Shown: piece after piece, positions 34,901 through 42,300 of the stretch
Numbering within the stretch: the stretch's first letter is position 1
How the letters are laid out: each line of letters starts with the position of its first letter
Source of the DNA: Parapristionchus giblindavisi
Taxonomy: Eukaryota > Nematoda > Chromadorea > Rhabditida > Diplogasteridae
DNA length: 64,000 bases
Direction: 5' to 3'
NCBI GenBank assembly: GCA_943737045.1
Contig: CALSFV010000260.1
Span: 62,001-126,000 of the forward strand
Program-made: the position numbers and the translations under genes
The notes under the pieces: generated by a model
Database searches by the model: none
What the model saw: the letters and a program-made list of their open reading frames with translations, nothing else
What the model was told of the DNA's origin: nothing

Positions 34901-37452
34901 GATCTTAACTTAGAACGGAAATTTCAATTTGATTATGCAAATCGGTTTTTGGATCGCTGTGGGTTGATAAATTCGTTAGCACGGAATAGTATTGATAGCA
35001 AACTATTTTACTGATTTAATGATAATACAGGGTGCGTGGAAATTACCGGCACTCGATTGTATCATATTGCACATTAGCGGCTAATCGATCTTTCGCAAAA
35101 CCAGTTGCATGATGATGATGATGACGTGTGACCTTTCGTGTAAAAGCGTTCGAGGTTTCAATTCGCTTAGTCTAGTTAGTCAATAATGGTGAAGGCAAAC
35201 CCGATGAGATCTACGATCCGGACGCTCTCTCTCGAATGAATACAGCCCGACAACATCTTCTTTCAACTCAACTTTCCCAAGAGAACCGTTTATCACGCAA
35301 ACCGACGGTATCAGGAACTCGGCACGGAAGGTGACCGTCCAGGAAGAGGAACGCCGGTGTCCGCAACTTCACCCCAGAACCGTGAGATAATTCGGCAGAA
35401 CATCTTCCGTGATCCCACGCGGTGCATGGTCGATATTGTTGAAAGCTCGTTGTCTTTGACTTCTTTATTCGCAAGATCGTCAAATATGGCCTGATGGGCG
35501 CTTGTTCCGCAAATGCCCACACTTGCCACGCCCCCTTTAAGCCCCGCCCCCTTTCCAGGGAGAGGCCCTAAGAGGGGGGGGGGGGGGTCGCCCCAGCCGG
35601 CTCCTGCTCGGCGACTTCTCCAAGGAGATGGAGAAGTCCGGGCAGGGAAGGGACTCCATCGCGAAGTCCTTCCCCAAGCAAAAATTCTCTCGAAGGAGAG
35701 AGGCGCAACTGATGAATCAGAGGCGAAGAATGAGGAGGAAGAGGGCTATTTATAGGGGGGGGGGCGTACAAACTACAATCCTGGCATGCGCACTCTCTAG
35801 GTGGAATACACTCTCTCGCTCACTCTCGCTCTCTAGCTCTCTCCTCTCTTATATCCTCTGCGTGTCTGATCCGATTCTGACTGTCTGCGGTCTAACTTGA
35901 ACATGCTATAACTGCAATGGTTGTATGAATTAATTTATTAAGAGTAGTGCAAGGATGAGCTAATCGGTGATGAATAAAGAATCGGCTAATTGGTATGGAA
36001 TAAAAAATGAACTCATTGTTAGGAAGTGAAGAACAAAGTAATCGGTAATGAATGAAGGAATAGGCTAATCAGTAGTTAATGAAAAGAATAGACAAATCGG
36101 TAAACGACTAAAAAAATAAGCAAATTTATTGCGGATTTTTCCTTCATTAATTACATTACGGATTAGCCTATTCCTTTCATTAACTACCGATTTGCCTATT
36201 CCTTCATTCATTACCGATTACTTTGTTCTTCACATATTACCGATGAGTTCATTTTTTATTCCATACCAATTAGCCGATTCTTTATTAATCACCGATTAGC
36301 TCATCCTTGCACTACTCTTAATAAATTAATTCATACAACCATTGCAGTTATAGCATGTTCTCAGGTCACCATTAGTTAATCAAGAGCGAGAGAGTGCGAG
36401 AAAGCGTTGAGATATGAGAGGGTATACGAGATATGAGAGTATGCGCAGTGCATAGTGAGAGAGGGCGAGAGAGCATAGAGATATGAGAGAGTACAGAGTG
36501 CTAGGATGGAGGGGGCGGGGCGTGGGCATTTGCGGAACAAGCGCCGCCTGATGTAGCACCTATATAAGTACTGTAAACTGCTTGATTTAAACGATCCTCA
36601 GATCAGTCTGCGTAGAATGCGATGCCCTTTCTTTCTCGAGCGGTTTCACATTTACGAACATTTCACCGCTCTCTTTACTGACGAAAAAATTTGTACCCTC
36701 GAATTTAATTTTAATACTCCGAACGACATAATCATAGACCATGATTCCAAGGAATCTGCCAAACTGGGTGGCATCACCGGTAAAACTTCGCATCCTGCCT
36801 ATGTGATGGTGTGTTATGGCCTCTTCCCCACCGGTCGGATTCCTGTCGTCTTTGTATCGTCAGGCGTAAAGGCGAATAATAACTACTACGCCAATCACAT
36901 CCTGAGAGAAGTACTACTCTTCTGGTCCAATTCTCACTTCAGTCGGCGCTTTTGGAGGCTGCAGCAGCATGGCGCACCCAGACATAAATTTGAGGCCAAA
37001 ACCGACTAAGTTATGAGAACGTACGTGGCTCAAAATGAATGAAAAATTCCCGTGACTAAGAATCCCCTGGACTTGACAGTATGGGGGGTTCTGGAGAGCA
37101 AGATCTCCTCTACTGAGTACACGACTCTGTTCAGCCTGAAATAGGCTCTCCTCTGAGCACGGGACACCGTCGACGATAACAATCACCGTAAATTGCCTAT
37201 TGCAAGCGAGAAGCTCCTCCGGGCTAGCTTCGAAGCGAATGAGAGGCAAATTGAAATCCATCAACATGTTTTTGTTACTGAATAATTGAATAAATAATGA
37301 TGCGAAACTGGTTGCTCAAATCGCATTCTTAGGGGAGATATTGATAAAAGTTCGAGTGCCGGTAATTTTCACACACCCTGTATAATAATATTAATATTTA
37401 CTGATTTGTTCTTTCAGCCTCGGTCGCAGCGGAACTGGCAAAGCTGAAATGA
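23062..37452 (+). CDS. RNF216-like: ligase A: RNF216-like RBR E3 ubiquitin ligase with VPQ-rich linker
   Basis: Nineteen exons: 23062-23124, 23172-23214, 23335-23396, 26876-27025, 27287-27362, 27558-27677, 27973-28829, 29201-29287, 29531-29683, 31818-31926, 32257-32318, 32485-32551, 32963-33059, 33369-33461, 33817-33895, 34219-34284, 34540-34646, 34723-34817, 37418-37452; 2421 nt, 806 aa. RBR ligases take ubiquitin from an E2 onto a RING2 Cys, then pass it to a substrate. The N-terminus has a SIM-like [10 protein letters not shown] (44-53). A RING-like zinc module at about 107-172 (KCRVC..YC..HCFCLNC..CLMKRC) precedes a 286-residue Ala/Gln/Pro then VPQPTVPQ linker. A CUE-like segment is at about 470-520, RING1 about 546-610, IBR 649-706 and RING2 about 715-765 with predicted catalytic Cys in TDGC (732). 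The tail CQLHVDPT matches the RNF216 pattern CxLWxDPT. The first CUE of B and C is absent. The join over the 3.5-kb third intron is the weakest. Confidence 0.82.
23600..23760. mobile_element. family E repeat (GCGCA-AGGC) copy
   Basis: GGTGGGTACGCTGGAGGAAA at the left and CGCGCGCCCACCTATGG at the right, with repeated GCAAGGCTATGCGCA inside. Related copies: 31253-31412 (reverse) and 33609-33798. In intron 3 of ligase A. Confidence 0.55.
23873..24054. mobile_element. family C repeat, reverse copy
   Basis: Starts GGGCGGGGTACCTGGAGCTC and ends GGCGCCCATGTATGG, with spaced TTACAGGGGG blocks between. Intron 3 of ligase A. Followed at once by an opposite copy, so the two form an inverted pair. Confidence 0.6.
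24097..24305. mobile_element. family C repeat, forward copy
   Basis: GGGCGCCGACATGGGGGTGC through to CAGGCACCCCGCCATGTATG. Mirrors 23873-24054 across a short centre. Other copies: 32630-32826, 63046-63228, 63603-63784. Confidence 0.6.
24651..25523. mobile_element. hAT-like element, 873 bp, 8-bp TSD
   Basis: CAGACATGGTCCATGGTTAT at the left mirrors ATAACCATGGGCCATGTCTG at the right. An exact 8-bp repeat CCATCCCT flanks it (24643-24650, 25524-25531). Inner subterminal GCGGGTGGGT motifs occur near both ends. No transposase seen. Intron 3 of ligase A. Confidence 0.85.
25938..26122. mobile_element. family B MITE
   Basis: Ends CATACATTTTCGGTGCCCTC and GGCTAGGAAAATGTATG are inverted. Inside are TATTTTTCGTTTAAAAATCG and two short copies of GGTTTGTCAAT-like sequence. 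Other copies: 30647-31122 (interrupted), 37812-37922, 51041-51224, 57141-57352. Confidence 0.6.
26377..26427. repeat. (AAT)n/(ATT)n palindromic microsatellite
   Basis: About ten AAT units switch to ATT units at 26409, making a perfect short hairpin in intron 3 of ligase A. Confidence 0.85.
29130..29191. repeat. (AAT)n microsatellite next to a splice acceptor
   Basis: Twenty or so AAT units end 9 bases before the acceptor ATTAAAG/GAGGAAG of ligase A exon 8 (29201). Confidence 0.85.
29300..29389. mobile_element. family A MITE just inside intron 8 of ligase A
   Basis: CTGAGCACACTCTCCCGCTT and GCGAGAGAGTATTACCAAGG are the inner arms; outer ends are eroded. It begins only about 12 nt after the donor at 29288. 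Confidence 0.5.
29868..30510. mobile_element. foldback element with about 290-bp arms and 9-bp TSD (MULE-like)
   Basis: GGCGATCATTTCGGCAACGA at the left mirrors TCGTTGCCGAAATGATCGCC at the right, and the palindrome continues to a centre near 30190. The 9-mer CTACAAATT flanks it (29850-29858, 30514-30522), with a few unpaired bases between TSD and arm. Long arms with a 9-bp TSD suggest a Mutator-like origin. No transposase. Intron 9 of ligase A. Confidence 0.7.
30682..30985. mobile_element. foldback element nested in a family B MITE
   Basis: ACGGGTCTCCGGTAAAAATG at the left mirrors ACTTTTACAGGAGACCCGT at the right; inner arms share CCACTAGGAAAAATTTTTTG and CAGTGGGTGTGGTTTGGG. It splits a family B element whose ends lie at 30647 and 31122. 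Confidence 0.65.
31253..31412. mobile_element. family E repeat, reverse copy
   Basis: TTGCACACAGCCTTGCCTTC to CAGCGTGCCCACCTATGG; complements 33609-33798. Intron 9 of ligase A. Confidence 0.55.
31470..31790. repeat. tandem repeat, unit about 40-45 bp
   Basis: Repeats of CTACTAAGTAATTAAGTAAC then AAGGTTCACCTCG or AAGTTCATATTCTC, about seven units. Ends just before exon 10 (31818) of ligase A. Confidence 0.85.
31991..32083. mobile_element. family F palindrome
   Basis: ATGCACTGTTACATTTACCT at the left mirrors GGCAAATGTAACAGTGCAT at the right around CCCTCCGTCGCGTCGG. Related copies: 41229-41344 and 43985-44089. Intron 10 of ligase A. Confidence 0.65.
32630..32826. mobile_element. family C repeat
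   Basis: ATGGGCGCCGACATGTGGGT to GGTACCCCGCCCATGTATG, with spaced CCCCCTGTAAAA blocks. Intron 12 of ligase A. Confidence 0.6.
33609..33798. mobile_element. family E repeat
   Basis: ATAGGTGGGCACGCTGGGGG to CACGCGCCCAACTATG, inverted at the ends, with AAGGCAAGGCTGTGCGC inside. Intron 14 of ligase A, ending 19 nt before exon 15. Confidence 0.6.
33943..34052. mobile_element. family D repeat
   Basis: CATAGGTCGCATAGCTAGGT to AACATATTTTTCGACCTATA; the outer ATAGGTCG is inverted at the two ends and AAAATCCGGTCAGG recurs inside. Copies: 41949-42072, 49928-50044 (reverse), 58347-58460. Intron 15 of ligase A. Confidence 0.6.
35028..37380 (+). mobile_element. Tc1/mariner-family transposon, degenerate, with a nested insertion
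   Basis: CAGGGTGCGTGGAAATTACC at the left mirrors GGTAATTTTCACACACCCTG at the right, and both ends are flanked by TA (35026-35027, 37381-37382). Transposase remains are in two pieces. About 35245-35490 gives the HTH part ([34 protein letters not shown]). 36617-37009 gives the DDE core ([30 protein letters not shown]), then [15 protein letters not shown] with stops. The second catalytic Asp is changed (usual QDGAP is QQHGAP) and the third-Asp region is deleted, so it cannot be autonomous. It lies in the last intron of ligase A, same strand. Confidence 0.9.
35497..36545. mobile_element. hAT-like foldback element nested in the mariner transposon
   Basis: GGCGCTTGTTCCGCAAATGC at the left mirrors GCATTTGCGGAACAAGCGCC at the right. 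An exact 8-bp repeat GCCTGATG flanks it (35489-35496, 36546-36553). About 35898-36361 is a long hairpin: the left arm with GTAATCGGTAATGAATGAAG pairs with a right arm containing CTTCATTCATTACCGATTAC. No transposase. It interrupts the mariner transposase between the HTH and catalytic parts. Confidence 0.85.
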
Positions 37453-37811
37453 GGAGTACTGTAGCTGAGCAATCTGCTCTGATTATTGATTATTCATTAT
37501 CGATTAGCTCTGATTATTGATTTTTGTTTTTTCCGCATACTTGTTCCATTAGACTTGATACTTGTGCATTTCATATATATCCATTATACTCGTATTTCCC
37601 TTTGATTCTTTCATGTGTGTGTGTTGTTCATCAGATACGGTAGTAGTTGGTATTGATTTTTTTAACTTGCATAGAAGTTACTTAGGCATTGTATTTCACT
37701 CATTTAAAACAATCTATTCCACAGTAGAAGTTGTATTCTCTCGCTAGCTTCACCATTGTGCATCGCCTTGTTCGTGATTATCTTTACTAGTGCGGCTGGG
37801 TCGGATGAGAA

Positions 37812-37922
37812 CCATACATTTTCGACGCCCTCACCGGATTGTTTTACACTGTGGGTCGATTTCGAAAATAATCCATATTTAGTGGATCGATCCTCACATT
37901 ATGAGGGTACGGTATTGCGAAG
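37812..37922. mobile_element. family B MITE, short copy
   Basis: CATACATTTTCGACGCCCTC to GAGGGTACGGTATTG, with GTGGGTCGATTTCGAAAATA inside. Confidence 0.5.
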
Positions 37923-38570
37923 TAGCTCTCATCCGGCCTAGTACCCTTTACTCGTCTCTCAGTATATACGGTATATCAATGACACCTCTTATCCATTCCA
38001 ACTACCTGGTAATTTGACTTCCCGTATGTGAATATCGACCGCTTCCTGTGATAATATCCCCTCTACTTACGTGTTCGCTCTATTCATATGGTCTGTTTTT
38101 TCTGAACCTTTCTGTTCTTTATGCAGTTTAGAAGACTGGTGAACTATTAACAACACTACTCATACGTGTTCACGCATACTTGTTCGTCTTTCATTCTAAT
38201 CCATCAATTGCCTAGCATTTTACCTAATATCGATCGATCGAGTGATTGATTAATTGATCTATATCTTGCCATCGAAGGAGTACATTGATGCATCTTTCTT
38301 TCGTTCTATCATAGCTAATACTAACCCATCAACTCTGATTCCATGATATTGTTTAATTATCATGACATCTAATAGGAGCCAACTATAGTAATGCTAAATT
38401 AATTTTCGATTGCTAATTCCATACTCTGTGAATAAAGTGCTTGTCTGTAGTTGGTGGTGTTATAGATTGCATTTGGTTTGTGGGCCACGAGTGGTATCGG
38501 ATTTGTACACGTTAAACTGTTTAACACTCTTTGCACTTGTCTAATTCATCTTATATCAAACTGTGGCCGT

Positions 38571-38713
38571 ATGCTTGAGTAACGGAAAACCGTTTTCCGG
38601 GAAAATGTGTTATTAGCGTAGGCGGAGGATTTTTGGGAAACGCTTCCGCCTACGCTAATGACGTCACATTTCCCGGAAAACTGTTTTCTCCTTGTTCATG
38701 CATACGGCCACTG
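38571..38713. mobile_element. family G palindrome
   Basis: CCGTTTTCCGGGAAAATGTG and TTAGCGTAGGCGGAGG at the left mirror CTCCGCCTACGCTAATGACG and GGAAAACTG at the right; outer ends are GGCCGTATGC / GCATACGGCC. Copies: 59931-60057 and, diverged, 39870-40015. Confidence 0.65.
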
Positions 38714-39388
38714 ATCTTTGAAATGAAAGAAACGGTTCGTCGAAAATCGATCGTTTTTATTGTTCTTGAATGTCGATTAATTTCCGACCCCTTTGATCTA
38801 TATCACATGTTTTTGCGTGTGAGGTGTAATGATAAGAGGGGGTAGATTCGTTTTGATGCTTGTGTGGTTTAACCCTCTTTGGGTGATTAAACCCCTCCTA
38901 TCTTATCATTTACTTGCAGAAATAGCTTTCCATAACTTCCGTCTGTTGTACAGGGGTTATCTAATTGAACCATTGCTGGCCTAAATATTATTATAATATG
39001 CTAATCTTGATAATATGACTTGCTAATATTACGCTTTCGAAACATGACAAGGAGAAAGTGGAAAAGTTGTGATTCAGTTTTTACGCCATTAAAATAACGC
39101 GCACACTCTATATCTCAAAATGGCGAAAAGTCTTATCAAACTTGATTTGTTTACGCGACAAAATGCTTTCCAATCGATACCGGGTCATTTCGAAAAAAAC
39201 AGCGATTTCGAAATTTGCTTCCATTCCTTGCGCAGTTCAATTTATCCTACTCATCAACCCAATTTCTCTGTGCGGCTCACACCGTTATCACTACCCCTTC
39301 TCTCGATCTCGTAACGGTGTTTCTATTACTGTAACTAGATTTTAGTGTGTGCAACGGGTACGGTAGTTGTCGAGTAGGTCAATCGATA

Positions 39389-42300
39389 ATGATGGGCGAA
39401 GATCTGACGCCAGAGCAGTGGCAGATATTCTGGGAAGTTGTGAGTTTTGATTATTGGTCTTTGATCTTTCGAATGTTGATCGATTGATTGGTTGATTTTC
39501 TCAGAAGGAATTCTTCCCGCAGGCGTCGCCAGCTATGCTCAAGCAGCATATTCATCTTGGAGTGGATGTGAGTATTGTATTCGTGGCCAGATATCGATTT
39601 TCCCAGGATTATTGATTTTATTTACGAAAGCTGTGGCTATGTCAGAGTGTTATAGCTTGATCTTTGATCTCTTGGATACGTTTATCGATTGGTTGCAGGA
39701 CCTCGTGCGTCTGTGCAGTGAGGGCGGTGTGACGATGGACGACGCTGCCCCGATCGTCACCGAGGAGGATATCGATCTGAAGAGAGCTCTGGCGGCGAGC
39801 AAGACGGAGCACGAACAAGTGTTCAGGAGGGTGAGAGCTATCGGTAGCACCGATTCGGTACTACTTCAGAGGCCGTACCCCTGAAGTTGGCAAACCGTAT
39901 GTCGACAAAGGTGGGAGGAGGATTCCTGGCAAACGCCTCTGCCTACCGTTCGTCACGTTTGCCGGCAAACGGTTTACCGGTGGTAAATTGCCACCGTTCG
40001 TGCATACGGCCTCAGAACACCGAACTATTCCAAATGGGGACGAAAAATACAATAAACACGAAGGAAGGGGCCTCATTGTTCCAGTGTTTTGAAGTAGTGA
40101 AGAGCTTTATGGGAACTAATGTTCTGTTCGCGAGAACAGAATAGCAGAGAAAACTCTCCTCTTTTTTACTTTCTCTCGCGTGTTTTTCTTTTCTATTCCT
40201 TGCTTTTGAAGACCGCATTTGGGAATGTTAACATAAACATTGCAGAATCTCTGCTTTGGACCTACTCTTTACACTGATTTTAGGAAAAAATAAATAAAAT
40301 GAAGCATTTGTGCGTCGTTACTTTTGTCTTACGCGCCCACGCCATTTCGTAAACGCGTGATCCTAAAATCACTATCTGAAGTAATGATTGCCAAAAAGTA
40401 GCCAGAGGGGAACAACATCGGGCACATTATTAGCTAACCTATATGTTTTTAAAATTTCCATTTAAAGTGCATGCAATCATATACTTGTACATCTATCAAT
40501 ATTAGTAATTTAATTTAAAGAATGTGGGAACTTCATATTTGAAAAGGCTAATTTTGTATCGATTCCCAGGTGGAGCCGCCCACTCTGATCGCCCCGGTCG
40601 GTCGCGCCAACGCAACCATCCAGCAGATGATGGGACAGGACATGCGGCATCCGCAGCACGCCATCCCGCCGCGGCATATGTCGGCGCCCGCAACTGCGCC
40701 CGCGCCGCGATCTCTGATCCGACCGCCAGTAGTGGTGCAACCGACGAACACGGAGCATAATGCGGTAGGTTGACATTGACGATAATAAATAAATAAATAA
40801 TAATAATAAATAAATAATTAATAGATAAATATATAAATAAATAGTAATAATAATAATAATGCACCAGTGCTCTCGTACCCTGACGAAGAAGCCTTTAGCG
40901 TGCCTGTCATTGCAGGCAACCGCGGCTGCACCCTGCAATAGTTGTGGAGGATCTCAGCCCAGCGCCCAGTGCCAGCCACTCATCAATCAGCAACCGGCGG
41001 ATGACGATGTCGAGAAGGGTACGGTAGCACGCACATCATTTGGCTATCGCGAACTGATTTAATTAATTTAGATTCGGGCGCCCACTCGACCTGTGCGCGG
41101 TGCCTGAAGGGAAAGTTTATGGCTAAGCTGATCAGGGTACGCTGTTAGCGTTGATATTTGATTGTTGCTATCATATACGAACAAATGGGACCTCGCAACG
41201 ATATGATATAATTACGGGTGCAATTCTTTATGCGTCGTTACATTTGCCTTACATGCCTACGCCATAACCCCCTCCGCCGTAACGACGGAGACGCTGCGGA
41301 GGAGGTTACGGCGTAGGCACGTAAGGCAAATGTAACGATGAATAAGACACAAAGGGTTAGATGTGTATGATGGATAAGTAGTGAACAAGAATGAGATATT
41401 GTATGTGGCTCGACTTTCCGTTTTTTTCTAGCCGTCCACTCGCAAGAATGCGATCCACTGTCCGATGAAAACTTGCAATCGATTCATCGGCAAGAGTGAG
41501 TTATTTTTGGATCTTTCATCGATCTCTTTGTAGTTTGATCTTAGCCTTTTCCGTAGTTTGATCTTTGACCGTCTGACCTTTTTATGGATATCTCAGGGCG
41601 TTTGCTGCTCGTGCTGCAGAAGCCGGCTCTCGTTGATTGGATGGTGGGATTGAATTCGACTATTCACGAATCCAAGTATGATGTTATATTTAAGCTATAA
41701 CAAGCATACTAAGAAATGCCTTTGCATATTAATTTAATAATAAATAGAAAGTTATGCACGCTATCAGTTCAACATGGCAATGTTATTATCTAATATCAGT
41801 ATATTCATGTCATAGGCCATGCCATAGTGCGTTTCATTGTCAGACTACAAAGATTGACCGCATTTTGTGATTTTTTGTTGTGAAAACCTGACCGCATTTT
41901 GCAAATCTGTGACGTCTCTTCGACCAATGATGCCTGCCTGCTATGGCTGCATATGTCGAATAGCTAGGTTATCGGTTTTCAAAATCCGGTTATGTTTTTT
42001 TCGATTTTTGTGAAATTTAGGCTCAAAATCCGGTCACGCTTGATACTTTCTAACATACTTTTCGACCTATGTATGGCTGTAGAAAGAAATTGTGGGAAGT
42101 AACGATTTTGAACTGCAGAGTGAACTACACGCACGCGGAGACGGTGCGCCGCCGCAACGAGGAGAGCGAGCTTACGGTAATCGGAATATTGATTGATTGA
42201 TTGATTTTTCGTCCGAGAAGCTACCGTAGTTTCTCATAAGACCGCTACAGTAGTCCTGTTGCAGGAGGAGGAACGTGATCGATACTCAACTATCATTGAT

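Larger units (their letters stand above)
37453..39388 (+). other. spacer between ligases A and B
   Basis: Holds a family B MITE (37812-37922) and a family G palindrome (38571-38713). A possible AATAAA lies at 38431-38436, nearly 1 kb after the stop of A; no nearer one was seen. The rest is AT-rich with frames lacking coding character. The promoter of ligase B should lie at the right end. Confidence 0.4.

Noticed and set aside
36617..37009. An active mariner transposase
   Set aside because: The second catalytic Asp is replaced (QQHGAP), stops follow in the C-terminal part, the third-Asp region is missing, and the HTH is separated by a 1-kb insertion.
40502..40938. Minus-strand frames with Tyr/Ile runs and Cys/Arg-rich parts
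   Set aside because: They are antisense to ligase B exon 4 and to an AAT/AAAT microsatellite in the following intron.
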